Shown: in pieces, positions 1 through 8,542 of the stretch | Layout: each line of letters starts with the position of its first letter | How positions within the stretch are numbered: position 1 is the stretch's first letter | Assembly (NCBI GenBank): GCA_947488275.1 | Contig: CANKZX010000011.1 | Location: forward strand, 1 to 37,540 | DNA: 37,540 nucleotides | Source: Alphaproteobacteria bacterium | GTDB taxonomy: Bacteria > Pseudomonadota > Alphaproteobacteria > Paracaedibacterales > CAIOTO01 | Direction: 5' to 3' | Notes under the pieces: model-generated | Told to the model about the DNA's origin: nothing | The model's database searches: none | The model's input: the letters and a program-made list of their open reading frames with translations, nothing else | Program-made: the position numbers and the translations under genes

Positions 1-52
1 CACCTAACATGAAGACAGTATACACATCAAAAAGTTCTTGCAAGGAGCCCTT

Positions 53-478
53 ATGCCATCTAAAACTAGCCTTATTACCCTGGTGGGTGCAATACTGATT
101 CTTATAGGAGCGTACTTTTTAATGTCTACACATATTGATTACACAAAAACATCAACAGGACTTCAATTCAAAGACACCAAAGTTGGTGACGGTGTCAGCC
201 CTAAAATGGGACAGACGGTTATTGTGCACTACACAGGTCGTTTAACGAATGGTCAAGTCTTTGATAGTTCACACAAACGAAATGCACCCTTTAAATTCCA
301 AATTGGCGTTCAGCAAGTCATTAAAGGTTGGGATGAAGGTGTGGCAACGATGAAAATTGGCGGCACACGCACCCTTATCATTCCACCAGAACTTGGTTAT
401 GGCGCACGTGGCGCTGGTGGCGTGATTCCACCGAATGCAACACTCGAATTTGATGTTGAACTCCTTGGTATTGAATAA
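53..478 (+). CDS. Membrane-anchored FKBP-type peptidyl-prolyl cis-trans isomerase
   Basis: Predicted to catalyse cis-trans isomerisation of Xaa-Pro bonds on the periplasmic side of the inner membrane. The 141-residue protein has an uncleaved-looking N-terminal hydrophobic anchor (about residues 6-24) and one FKBP domain (about 35-141). Landmarks of the FKBP active site are visible: VHYTGRL, VFDSS, VIKGWDEG, GYGARG and VIPPNATLEFDVELL. I chose the ATG at 53 because AAGGAG (42-47) lies five bases upstream; a TTG at 38 in the same frame would add five residues but overlaps that site. The next gene overlaps its 3' end. This is a short single-domain form, not the dimerising FkpA type. Confidence 0.93.
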   Translation: MPSKTSLITLVGAILILIGAYFLMSTHIDYTKTSTGLQFKDTKVGDGVSPKMGQTVIVHYTGRLTNGQVFDSSHKRNAPFKFQIGVQQVIKGWDEGVATMKIGGTRTLIIPPELGYGARGAGGVIPPNATLEFDVELLGIE

Positions 479-1529
479 CACACATACGCCATTTATTAGA
501 GCGGAACAACGAGGTACACTTGGGTGTATTATTCTTAATCGCCAAGCCGCCCTTAATGCAACAAACATGGAAATGGTCGGCGCCATTAATGATGCGTTGA
601 CTATTTTTTCATCCACCCCCGAAATTCTTCATATTGCTATTCTATCTAATTGTGAACGTGCCTTTTGTGCTGGTGGTGATATTCGTGCCGCGTATTATGT
701 AATCCAAAAGAATGACTTTCATTTGTGTGAAAGCTATTTCAGAGCCGAGTATGATTTAACCAATCGTCTCGCTACGTTTCCAAAGCCAATTTATGCCTTC
801 ATTAATGGACTTACCCTTGGCGGGGGAATGGGCATTTCCATTCATTGTCATGCACGCATTGCGGGCGAGAACGCTATTTTTGGCATGCCTGAAACAACAA
901 TTGGCTTTTTCCCAGATGTTGGGGCGGCGTATTTTTATAATCATCTCAACAATACGAACGCAACCAATGCAGAAGGCATGTATCTTGCCCTAACTGGGGC
1001 AAAATTTGGACGTGATCAAGCTATTCAAAATGGCATTGCAACCCATGCCATTGATACATCTGAATGGGAATCACTTTTAAAACAACTCGCATCTGGAAAA
1101 ATGCTTGATACATGCATATATAACAAAGCTGAAACAAAACCATATAGACAAAATACGGTGATCAATAACGCATTTAACAAAACAACACTTCCCGCGATTA
1201 TAGAGACATTGCCTGAAGACATACGCTGCGATCTTTTAAAAAAATCTCCCTTGAGTGTCTATGTGACATACTTTTATATGAAGCACGCGCAAAATCTATC
1301 ATTAAAAGAAATTATCGTACACGATCTCAAACTCGCCATGCATTTTGTACAACATGGTGAATTTATGGAAGGCATACGCGCCCTGATCATCGATAAAGAC
1401 AAAACACCCAAATGGCGCTATACGTGGGATGAAATAGCCTCAATGAATCTTGATAACCAACCTTTCGAAGCATTCCTTAATCAATTATTTGCAACCAATC
1501 ATAAGTCGCTTGGGAGTCATACCGATTAA
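435..1529 (+). CDS. 3-hydroxyisobutyryl-CoA hydrolase-like protein (crotonase superfamily)
   Basis: Likely hydrolyses 3-hydroxyisobutyryl-CoA in valine breakdown, or a related acyl-CoA thioester. The 364-residue length and motifs fit the HIBCH branch rather than ordinary 260-residue enoyl-CoA hydratases: FCAGGDIRA (oxyanion hole), GLTLGGGMGIS, and the branch-typical MPETTIGFFPDVGAAYF. The start is uncertain. The ATG at 435 overlaps the FKBP gene by 44 bases; an ATG at 453 and a TTG at 471 are alternatives, and the family alignment begins near FIRAEQRGTLG, just after the TTG. No good ribosome site is seen for any of them, so translation may be coupled to the FKBP gene. Substrate is inferred from family only. 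Confidence 0.85.
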   Translation: MQHSNLMLNSLVLNNTHTPFIRAEQRGTLGCIILNRQAALNATNMEMVGAINDALTIFSSTPEILHIAILSNCERAFCAGGDIRAAYYVIQKNDFHLCESYFRAEYDLTNRLATFPKPIYAFINGLTLGGGMGISIHCHARIAGENAIFGMPETTIGFFPDVGAAYFYNHLNNTNATNAEGMYLALTGAKFGRDQAIQNGIATHAIDTSEWESLLKQLASGKMLDTCIYNKAETKPYRQNTVINNAFNKTTLPAIIETLPEDIRCDLLKKSPLSVYVTYFYMKHAQNLSLKEIIVHDLKLAMHFVQHGEFMEGIRALIIDKDKTPKWRYTWDEIASMNLDNQPFEAFLNQLFATNHKSLGSHTD

Positions 1530-1608
1530 AAGCGTGCATAATTTCCAAATTTCATCAAAAAAAGCTTGCCAAAACGCGTGTTTTCAACTATAAACAACAT
1601 ATGGTTCA

Positions 1609-1685
1609 GCGCCCATAGCTCAATTGGATAGAGCGTCAGACTACGGATCTGAAGGTTAGGAGTTCGACTCTTCTTGGGCGCGCCA
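1609..1685 (+). tRNA. tRNA-Arg (anticodon ACG)
   Basis: A 77-base cloverleaf with acceptor stem GCGCCCA paired to TGGGCGC, a D arm (TAGCTCAATTGGATAGAGC), anticodon loop CTACGGA giving anticodon ACG (reads CGN arginine codons after A34 editing), T loop GTTCGACTC, and an encoded CCA at 1683-1685. It is followed directly by AT-rich DNA and two accessory genes, so its 3' end could be an insertion point, although no duplicated tRNA end was seen. Confidence 0.96.
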
Positions 1686-1694
1686 GTTAAATCC

Positions 1695-1714
1695 TAAAAA
1701 ATAAAAATTTTTTA
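1695..1714 (+). terminator. Possible AT-only terminator after tRNA-Arg
   Basis: A seven-base A/T hairpin (TAAAAAA, loop TAAAAA, TTTTTTA) followed shortly by further T runs lies ten bases after the tRNA CCA end. It has no G-C pairs, so it is weak and may simply be AT-rich sequence. Confidence 0.25.
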
Positions 1715-1776
1715 ACTTTTTAAACCATAAAATCAAGACAAAATAATTTATTTTAAATAAACAACATAATACAACC

Positions 1777-1805
1777 TTGACTTTTGTATATGGCATGCTT
1801 ATCTA
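1777..1805 (+). promoter_or_regulatory. Sigma-70-like promoter for the exported-protein pair
   Basis: TTGACT (1777-1782), a 17-base spacer and TATCTA (1800-1805) would start transcription near 1812, about 26 bases before the chosen ATG at 1838. It also argues against a start codon at 1784, which would lie inside the promoter. Confidence 0.5.
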
Positions 1806-1837
1806 ATAGTAATAAATGTATAAAAGTGGTGAAAAAA

Positions 1838-2650
1838 ATGATTAACACATTTACTTGTTTTATAATATCGTTCATTTTATCAATAAACAGTTATGTATAT
1901 TGTAGCTCAAAAGTGGCAGTAGCAGATGACGACGATGACACAAATTTACAAATTGGATCATCAATCCAGCCAGAAGCCCCTCTCACACTTGAAAACGCGC
2001 GAAACCAACTAGAAAAATATACACAAACTCTGCCGTGGTCAATGAAAACTATTAGCAGAAGAGAAATTTTTGGCGTATTAGGAGCTACAACCACAACTGC
2101 CTTACCCAAACTAATCGCTGGAATCAGCTTAATCTATTTCGCTTCACTAGACGTGGCGCGCACAACACTGCAACAGGATCAGATTGGAAGAAAATTTCCA
2201 GATAATACAACATTATTTGATATACATAGCGTAATGGGCAATCAAATTATTTCGATACATTCTTCTGATTATTTTGATTCACGCAATAACACTATTCCAA
2301 CGCACTATCAAATATACGGAGTATCGTCACAAGAGCCAAATGACTTTGCATTCAACGCAAGCTTAGGCTTTGGAATAGCTTTCTTTGCATCTGGAATAAT
2401 TGATCTGATAAGTTCAGGTTATCACCAATGTTCTTTCAACGAAACTTTTGAAAGTATGGTCAATCAAACTTTGCCAACATTAATCGATAAAGTTGATTTA
2501 AACGAAACAACGTTCAATGACTATCTAGAATATGCTTGGGGTGGATATGTTGACACCAGTCAAAAACGCGGTGTTTTTAACAAAAAGAATTTCAAATATT
2601 TTCTAACTCAATATAAAAATTGGAAGGAACCCCGTCATGGTAATGCTTAA
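1838..2650 (+). CDS. Hypothetical exported/membrane protein, first of a pair
   Basis: Not recognised. The 270-residue product starts with a signal-peptide-like segment (about residues 3-21, ending near SYVYCSS), followed by an acidic run (ADDDDD). Two further hydrophobic stretches follow: one around LPKLIAGISLIYFASL and one around LGFGIAFFASGIIDLISS. An internal SRREIFGVLG directly before the first of these resembles a twin-arginine motif, but it is about 70 residues from the N-terminus. I preferred the ATG at 1838 over upstream in-frame starts (1784, 1826) because the signal sequence then begins the protein and the promoter at 1777-1805 lies upstream. The stop overlaps the next gene by 14 bases, so the two are likely co-translated. 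Confidence 0.7.
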   Translation: MINTFTCFIISFILSINSYVYCSSKVAVADDDDDTNLQIGSSIQPEAPLTLENARNQLEKYTQTLPWSMKTISRREIFGVLGATTTTALPKLIAGISLIYFASLDVARTTLQQDQIGRKFPDNTTLFDIHSVMGNQIISIHSSDYFDSRNNTIPTHYQIYGVSSQEPNDFAFNASLGFGIAFFASGIIDLISSGYHQCSFNETFESMVNQTLPTLIDKVDLNETTFNDYLEYAWGGYVDTSQKRGVFNKKNFKYFLTQYKNWKEPRHGNA

Positions 2651-3377
2651 TTACATAAAAATTATCATATGTATTTCATATGTTTCCATCACCTTTGCAA
2701 GCGAACCAGCAAGTGAAGCAAAAGCAATGTCATATGAAGATTTCGAAACTCAATTCACGACAAGACAACATATAGAACCAACAGATGCACAAACTTATGT
2801 TTCCCTACTTGTGGAAAACAAACTATTAACACCAGAGGAAATAGCAGAGATATTACGTATCAACACATCGACTGTGCAACATCTTATTGAAGGAAAAGAT
2901 TGCCCTAGGCTATACGATCAATTAGAATGGTACTATGGGTCTGCTAAATTTCCCATTTCTAAATTAAAGAAAATATATGATGATTCCATAATCAGCAAAG
3001 GAAATATAACAGAAAAAGATTATATCGATTCAAATAAATATTATTTACTACCTAAGAAATTTAAAAATAAAGAAAAAATCAGAAATTTTATATATACAAT
3101 AACGCAACGTGACCCATTATTGCTAAGCATATTAGCAGAGACTCTTCATTTATCCTCTGAGCAAATGGATACGTTCTTAAATGAAAATGACCAACGGGTA
3201 AACAAAGATGTCACTCAAGCATTAAGAGATTACTACCGAAAAACAAATGTTGTTCCGTTATGCGATGTCCTTGAACAAAAAAGACAAGAATATTGGACTA
3301 TCGACCGAATAATCATAAACTTTTTCAGCAAAATAATAAATTCTCGTGGGCATAGTGAAGAAACAAAAGTCAATTAA
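2637..3377 (+). CDS. Hypothetical exported protein with two helix-turn-helix-like units
   Basis: Not recognised as a named family. The 246-residue protein has a signal peptide (residues 1-21, likely cut after ITFA) and a charged, helical body. Residues 64-86 (LTPEEIAEILRINTSTVQHL, then IEG) look like a textbook helix-turn-helix. A second region around 159-185 (DPLLLSILAETLHLSSEQMD onwards) has the same pattern, and both are followed about 12-20 residues later by an aromatic pair (WYY, DYY). This suggests an internal duplication. The start ATG at 2637 has GGAAGGA (2622-2628) eight bases upstream and overlaps the preceding gene by 14 bases. The gene ends four bases inside the convergent pgk. 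A DNA-binding fold behind a signal peptide is odd; a protein-interaction use or host-directed role is possible but unproven. Confidence 0.72.
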   Translation: MVMLNYIKIIICISYVSITFASEPASEAKAMSYEDFETQFTTRQHIEPTDAQTYVSLLVENKLLTPEEIAEILRINTSTVQHLIEGKDCPRLYDQLEWYYGSAKFPISKLKKIYDDSIISKGNITEKDYIDSNKYYLLPKKFKNKEKIRNFIYTITQRDPLLLSILAETLHLSSEQMDTFLNENDQRVNKDVTQALRDYYRKTNVVPLCDVLEQKRQEYWTIDRIIINFFSKIINSRGHSEETKVN

Positions 3378-4630
3378 CACGTGTTGATTAGCGCCTTCAC
3401 CCCTGGCAGAACTTTTCCTTCCAAAGACTCTAAAAAAGCCCCACCAGCCGTTGAATAATAAGACAACTTATCCAATGCATCAGCTTTTGCGAGTGCCGCT
3501 AATGTATCCCCGCCGCCAGCCAACGTCAATACACCCTTTGTCGTTAACTGGGCAAGCAATTGCGCCAACGCCATACTACCGCCCGCATATCGATCATTCT
3601 CAAACACACCAACAGGACCATTCCAAATGATCGTGCGTGCACCAGATAGCTTCTCGGCAAATAAGGCACAAGATTTCTCACCCACATCAAACACCGAATG
3701 CGTTTCAGGGATGGCAGCGTAATCAACTGTTATCAGCGCAGTGTCTTCAAAACAGGTCGCTGCTATACCATCACAAGGCAAAACTATTTCTGCTATCGCA
3801 TTCGCTAGAATTGCCTCAGCCGTCTTAATGTGATCATCTTCCACCAATGATTGACCAACATTAAACCCTTTTGCTTTTAAAAATGTATTAGCCATAGCAC
3901 CGCCAATAATTAATCCATCAACCTTTTGCGATACATGCATCAATAAATCAATTTTGCTTGAAACTTTCGCCCCCCCGACAATTACCCAAACAGGACGTTT
4001 CGGACTTACAAAAACCTGTTCCAAATAAGAAACTTCACGGAAAAGTGCCAATCCCGCATAAGATGGCAAATGGTGCGTGATCGCCTCCACCGATGCATGG
4101 GCACGATGACAACATGAAAAGGCTTCATTAACAAAGGCATCAGCACACGCCGCCAATTCTTTGGCAAACGCGTCATCATTTACTTCTTCACCTGCAAAAA
4201 AGCGTACATTATCACACAAAACAACATCACCGTCGCTCATCTGACTTAACACATGACGCCCTTCTGAGGTAAGAATATTCTCAACATAACGAATAGGGAT
4301 GTCAAGAATTGCCCCAATCTCAAGAACAAGGGGCTTAAATGAGTAAGCATCCTCATAACTAAAAAAATCAGGTGGCAACATGTTGCCAACAACGACGGCC
4401 TCTTTCAATGTTTTTTTGGCAACTGAGGGTCTTCCAAAATGGGAGAGAACAATCACACGCGCCCCATGCAAACGCAAAAAATCCAAGGTTTCTTTTGTAT
4501 TGATAATACGCGTGGATTCCGCAATCAAAGGAATCGACCCTTTTTCATGACATGGCACATTCCAATCCACACGCAAAAAAACATACTTTCCTTTTAGGGA
4601 AGCAGCCGTCTTTACATCAATTACCTTCAT
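3374..4630 (-). CDS. pgk: Phosphoglycerate kinase
   Basis: Cytoplasmic glycolytic/gluconeogenic enzyme transferring phosphate between 1,3-bisphosphoglycerate and ADP. The 418-residue length is normal. Family landmarks are FLRVDWNVP near the N-terminus (usual form RVDFNVP, so a Phe-to-Trp change), VLSHFGRP, GGAKVSSKIDLL, WNGPVGVFEN, and the C-terminal nucleotide-binding GGGDTLAAL followed by STAGGAFLE. The stop overlaps the convergent exported-protein gene by four bases. The gene stands alone, without gap or fba beside it. Its presence indicates that at least the lower half of glycolysis is kept, unlike in many Rickettsia. Confidence 0.97.
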   Translation of the reverse strand: MKVIDVKTAASLKGKYVFLRVDWNVPCHEKGSIPLIAESTRIINTKETLDFLRLHGARVIVLSHFGRPSVAKKTLKEAVVVGNMLPPDFFSYEDAYSFKPLVLEIGAILDIPIRYVENILTSEGRHVLSQMSDGDVVLCDNVRFFAGEEVNDDAFAKELAACADAFVNEAFSCCHRAHASVEAITHHLPSYAGLALFREVSYLEQVFVSPKRPVWVIVGGAKVSSKIDLLMHVSQKVDGLIIGGAMANTFLKAKGFNVGQSLVEDDHIKTAEAILANAIAEIVLPCDGIAATCFEDTALITVDYAAIPETHSVFDVGEKSCALFAEKLSGARTIIWNGPVGVFENDRYAGGSMALAQLLAQLTTKGVLTLAGGGDTLAALAKADALDKLSYYSTAGGAFLESLEGKVLPGVKALINTC

Positions 4631-4688
4631 AAATAAAAACCTAGCTTACGGATTTGTGGAAAAATAAGTAACACGATTCACAAATTGC

Positions 4689-4771
4689 CGTCATCACGAG
4701 CTGCTAGCAACAGCGTGGTGATCCAGTTTTTTTTCTGGACGTCCACATCGGCTTCACCGATTCACCATGAC
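4689..4771. repeat. Dispersed palindromic repeat, copy A (core only)
   Basis: An 83-base copy between pgk and the PpiD-like gene. It shares the terminal CGTCAT...ATGAC inverted ends and the internal GTGGTGATCCAG and TTTCTGGA blocks with copies B and C. Its left hairpin is GCTG/CAGC and its right hairpin ATCGG/CCGAT. The outer arms seen around copies B and C are missing here. Confidence 0.8.
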
Positions 4772-4822
4772 AAAGGAAGTTATGTAAAATCATCGGTATT
4801 GAGTATAATCCTTCACATAGAA

Positions 4823-6781
4823 CTAATCACCCTCATTAACACCACGGTTCACCAAACGAATAATTTCTTCTTGATTCACCCAAACATCAGCACGATTACG
4901 AGCAATCAGCGTCAATAATGGCATAATATCGCTTTCTGACATCTTTGTTAGATTAGCCTTTAGCTTTTCCTTAATTTTCTTATCCGTCGTATCAGCCTCT
5001 GTTTTTTGAAGCATAATAACCATCACTTGGTTATCCAAAACCTCACCATAAACCGCTTTACCAGGCGTCAACGTAAAGATTTTTTGAAGCAACGGCATAG
5101 GCACTTGCTTAAAGAAAACGCCTGTCTCTGATTCCTTAAATTCCTTCAAATCCATATCAATACGACGAAGTGTATACGATTTTGACAAGGTTGCATCAAC
5201 TGTCTTTAATTGCTGAGCAAGTTCTTTTTCTGTCTTTGCATCAGATACCATCTGAGAGGCAAGCTTTAAAGCAACCTGACGCTTTTGAACCAATTCAAAA
5301 TCTTTTTTAACGGTATCTTTAACTGCTTCAAATACAGGAATTACCGACGGCGCCACCCGATCAACATGCACAATAAAAGCATACTTTTGCGATGCATCAA
5401 TAATTCGACTATCAGCACCTTCATTAAGAGCAAACGTCTGTTCAATCAATGCTGCCTTAACCGCTTTCGGCAAGGATGCGAGTGCGTCACCCCCATCACG
5501 TGTCATCCCCATTTGATCAAATGCAGGCAAAAGAACAGCTGTCAATTTTAATGACTGCGCAACCTCCGTTAGCTTCTTACCTGCGGCCAATGCATCTTCA
5601 ACGTTATTACGAATCTCTTGAAAATGATCTGCATATTTTTGAAGTCGCAATTCATCTTCTACTTTTGTGCGCACCTCGGCAAGGGGCTGAACTTTCGATG
5701 CATCAACACGTTTCACATGATAAATAGTGAACATCCCCCCATTTTCAATCACATCTGTATATTTAGATGCGTCTGTTTCAAAAACAGTCTTTTGCACTGC
5801 CTCTGGCAAATGTTCTTTTTCAACCAATCCAACATCATCATAAGAACCACCTGTATCACGCGCAACCGCTGTCATGAGACGACCTTTTCGAAGATGAGCC
5901 AACGCATCAAAGGCGGAATTGCGATTTGTATACGTAAGTTTAGCAACGACACGACGTTCAGGTTGTGTAAAATCCGCAAGAGATGATTGATAACGATCAC
6001 TTACTTCCATTTCTGTCAAAGGAATTGATGCACTCAATACTTTTTGATCGAAAACCAAAATCTGCGCCGCACGATATTCAGGAACACGGTACGATTCTTT
6101 GCTCTTCTCAAAATGCATTTTTACATCGTCATCCGAAACAGGCTTTGTTAGCATAACAGATGCGATCGGAAATGTTGCCGCTACACAGGTATGTTTTTCA
6201 GTCAATGCATTAATAAGGGTATCCATATAAACACGTGGTAAAGCCATTGATGGCGCGAACGCTCCACCCATTTGTTGCATGAAAATCATTTGTTTAATTT
6301 CAGCAAAAAACTTTGCTTCACTAATACCATTCTCTTTTAATCTCTCACGTAGCATTTCCCCCATATAAATCCCATCGCGTTGAAAGGCTGGGTTTGTACG
6401 AATCGTATCACGAATCAATGCATCAGACGCTGTCATATTCATTTTCTTAAAAAACATAATCAATGCTTTTTCATTAATAAGACGTTGCAAGACTTGTTCA
6501 TGCAATCCCATTTGTTTGAGCGCAGCAGGGTCAAGTTTTCCTTTTGACAACTGAATAATACGATTGCTTTCCTGATTAATCATATGTGCAAGCTCTTCGT
6601 ACGATACATTTGCCTTATCAATGGTTGCAATTGGGCGATGTGTTGTCCAATTTCGAACAATATCACCAATACCCCACAAAGCAAAACTGGAACCTAAAAT
6701 ACCAAGAAAAATTTTTACAAACCAACGTTGTGATTGACCGTGCATTTTCTTTAAAAACATAACTGCGCTAACTTTCGACAT
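4823..6781 (-). CDS. ppiD: PpiD-like periplasmic folding factor (SurA N-terminal/peptidyl-prolyl isomerase family)
   Basis: Predicted inner-membrane-anchored chaperone helping outer-membrane and exported proteins fold. The 652-residue protein has one N-terminal transmembrane helix (about residues 20-42, FLGILGSSFALWGIGDIV), a SurA-N-like region (about 55-170), a parvulin-like domain around 240-370 and a long helical C-terminal half. The layout and the opening KKMHGQSQRWFVKI match PpiD. The start may instead be the internal Met at 6760 (residue 8), which fits PpiD N-termini better; neither start has a strong ribosome site. It lies just downstream of tRNA-Asn on the same strand and may share its transcript. 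Whether the parvulin domain is catalytically active cannot be judged from sequence alone. Confidence 0.85.
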   Translation of the reverse strand: MSKVSAVMFLKKMHGQSQRWFVKIFLGILGSSFALWGIGDIVRNWTTHRPIATIDKANVSYEELAHMINQESNRIIQLSKGKLDPAALKQMGLHEQVLQRLINEKALIMFFKKMNMTASDALIRDTIRTNPAFQRDGIYMGEMLRERLKENGISEAKFFAEIKQMIFMQQMGGAFAPSMALPRVYMDTLINALTEKHTCVAATFPIASVMLTKPVSDDDVKMHFEKSKESYRVPEYRAAQILVFDQKVLSASIPLTEMEVSDRYQSSLADFTQPERRVVAKLTYTNRNSAFDALAHLRKGRLMTAVARDTGGSYDDVGLVEKEHLPEAVQKTVFETDASKYTDVIENGGMFTIYHVKRVDASKVQPLAEVRTKVEDELRLQKYADHFQEIRNNVEDALAAGKKLTEVAQSLKLTAVLLPAFDQMGMTRDGGDALASLPKAVKAALIEQTFALNEGADSRIIDASQKYAFIVHVDRVAPSVIPVFEAVKDTVKKDFELVQKRQVALKLASQMVSDAKTEKELAQQLKTVDATLSKSYTLRRIDMDLKEFKESETGVFFKQVPMPLLQKIFTLTPGKAVYGEVLDNQVMVIMLQKTEADTTDKKIKEKLKANLTKMSESDIMPLLTLIARNRADVWVNQEEIIRLVNRGVNEGD

Positions 6782-6862
6782 GATTTTTATAAAAGTAAAT
6801 CTAGTTTAGCGATAGTTTTAAAAAGACTCAAGGGAAGAATGAAGGAAAAGTGCCAAAAAATA

Positions 6863-6938
6863 TGGCTCCCCGGGACGGACTCGAACCGCCGACCCAGTGG
6901 TTAACAGCCACTTGCTCTACCGACTGAGCTACCGGGGA
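6863..6938 (-). tRNA. tRNA-Asn (anticodon GTT)
   Basis: A 76-base cloverleaf on the minus strand. The acceptor stem TCCCCGG pairs with CCGGGGA, the D arm reads TAGCTCAGTCGGTAGAGC, the anticodon loop CTGTTAA gives GTT for asparagine, the T arm contains GGTTCGAGTCC, and CCA is encoded (plus-strand TGG at 6863-6865). Confidence 0.97.
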
Positions 6939-7066
6939 ATTATGTTATATAGTGATATCAGATTTTTTTAAGATTGGCAAAACATTTTTCCACAAAATAT
7001 CTCTTTTTTAAAAAAATAAATTCGTTTCACCTTTTCAATCGCCAATCAATCTCAATCAGAAAGAAT

Positions 7067-7273
7067 CTATTAACCCCAATTCGGGATTAGGTAACAGAAA
7101 ACCCTATATGTCTCTTATCGTCATCACGAAAAAGCCGAAGGCTTTTGTGGTGATCCAGTGGCTGTTTCACTTAGAAAGATTATTTTTCTGGATAGCCACA
7201 CCTGCTTCGCAGGTTCGCTATGACGGCAGATGTCGGGTTTTCTTTATGTTTAATCCCGAATTGGGGTTATTAG
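7067..7273. repeat. Dispersed palindromic repeat, copy B (complete, invades the hisS 3' end)
   Basis: A 207-base element. Its outer inverted arms at 7067-7089 and 7251-7273 match over 23 bases with one mismatch (core AACCCCAATTCGGGATTA). The inner core (7119-7225) has CGTCAT...ATGACG ends and two hairpins, AAAAGCC/GGCTTTT and CCTGC/GCAGG. The right arm lies inside the hisS reading frame and supplies its last seven codons plus most of the stop. Confidence 0.88.
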
Positions 7274-8521
7274 CAATACAAGCACTTGCTCTTCCGTCAA
7301 GCATTGCTCTTTATCCGTAGCATCTTCTGTTGCTGCAAGGTTTTTAACCTTATAAATACGAGCCTTAATTTCATCCTCACCAATTAAAATGGCGTACGTT
7401 GCTCCCTTTTTGGCAACCTGCTTTAACCGTTTGCCAATATTACCTATTGGCAAAACGTCCACATAGCAATTCGCCTTCCTTAATTTATGTGCCAATGCCA
7501 ATGCTGGCAGTTCCTCAGCCTCACCAAAAGGCAAAATACACGCAATAGGCACAGCCTCTGACACAGTAATAGACTCTGCAAGCAATTCCAAACGATCCAT
7601 TCCACACGCCCAGCCAACCGCTGGCATCGACGGTCCACCCATTTGCTCCATCAATCCATCATACCGACCACCACCCAGTATCGTATCTTGCGCCCCAAGA
7701 TTTGCTGTTTTAAATTCAAACACCGTGTGACAATAATAATCCATTCCACGCACTAACGTTGAATCCAGTTTATAAGGAATCTGAAGTGCTGCTAACGCCT
7801 TGCAGACAGAATCAAAAAACTGTGCGGATTCTACATTCAAATAATCAGTTAACTTTGGCGCCTCCGCTGACACCACCTGGTCACGTGGATCCTTTGAATC
7901 CAAAATACGCAATGGATTTTTTTCAAGTCGCACCAGACTATCCTCAGACAATAACGCCCGATGTGCCTCAAAATACGAAACAAGCGCGGCACGATACGCC
8001 TTGCGACTTTCCATATCACCAAGTGTATTGAGATGCAGTACAACATCCTGAATACCAAGCGCCATTAACACATCATAGGCAAAGGCAATGACTTCAACAT
8101 CTGCGTGATACGTTTTAACACCCAAACATTCAATACTGATCTGATAAAATTGGCGATAACGTCCCTTTTGCGGGCGTTCATAACGAAACATTGGTCCTTG
8201 CAAAATACGACGTTGGGGGAGTGTTTGCGTCAACCCTTCGCTCATCATCGCACGAACAACGGGCGCCGTGCCTTCGGGGCGAAGCGTTATCGATTCCCCT
8301 CCCCGATCCGAAAAAGTATACATTTCCTTACCAACGATATCGGATGTCTCGCCAAGAGGCTTTGTAAAAACCGATGTATATTCAAAAATAGGCGTTTCGA
8401 TAGGGTTATACCCATATACCCTCGCCTTTTCATCGGCAATCGCTTGAATCGCCCGATAACGACGCAAGACATCATCCCGTAAATCACGCGTTCCCCGTAC
8501 GGGCTGCATTTTATCCATCAT
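7250..8521 (-). CDS. hisS: Histidyl-tRNA synthetase
   Basis: Charges tRNA-His with histidine in the cytoplasm. The 423-residue class II enzyme shows MQPVRGTRD at the N-terminus, motif 2 (FRYERPQKGRYRQFYQ), the histidine-binding region LVRGMDYYCHTVFEF, GGGRYDGL and a C-terminal anticodon-binding domain with ILIGEDE. Several Met codons cluster at the start (8521, 8518, 8509); no clear ribosome site separates them. The two small genes upstream are on the same strand with a 21-base gap. The last seven residues (LITPIRD) and the stop are encoded by the arm of repeat copy B, so the original C-terminus has been replaced or extended. Confidence 0.97.
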   Translation of the reverse strand: MMDKMQPVRGTRDLRDDVLRRYRAIQAIADEKARVYGYNPIETPIFEYTSVFTKPLGETSDIVGKEMYTFSDRGGESITLRPEGTAPVVRAMMSEGLTQTLPQRRILQGPMFRYERPQKGRYRQFYQISIECLGVKTYHADVEVIAFAYDVLMALGIQDVVLHLNTLGDMESRKAYRAALVSYFEAHRALLSEDSLVRLEKNPLRILDSKDPRDQVVSAEAPKLTDYLNVESAQFFDSVCKALAALQIPYKLDSTLVRGMDYYCHTVFEFKTANLGAQDTILGGGRYDGLMEQMGGPSMPAVGWACGMDRLELLAESITVSEAVPIACILPFGEAEELPALALAHKLRKANCYVDVLPIGNIGKRLKQVAKKGATYAILIGEDEIKARIYKVKNLAATEDATDKEQCLTEEQVLVLLITPIRD

Positions 8522-8542
8522 GTATCTGCTTCACTTAATTCT

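Noticed and set aside
4685-4918. Plus-strand 77-residue frame across repeat copy A
   Set aside because: It consists of repeat DNA and the antisense end of the PpiD-like gene.
7108-7320. Plus-strand 70-residue frame across repeat copy B
   Set aside because: It is repeat DNA running into antisense hisS, with no family resemblance.
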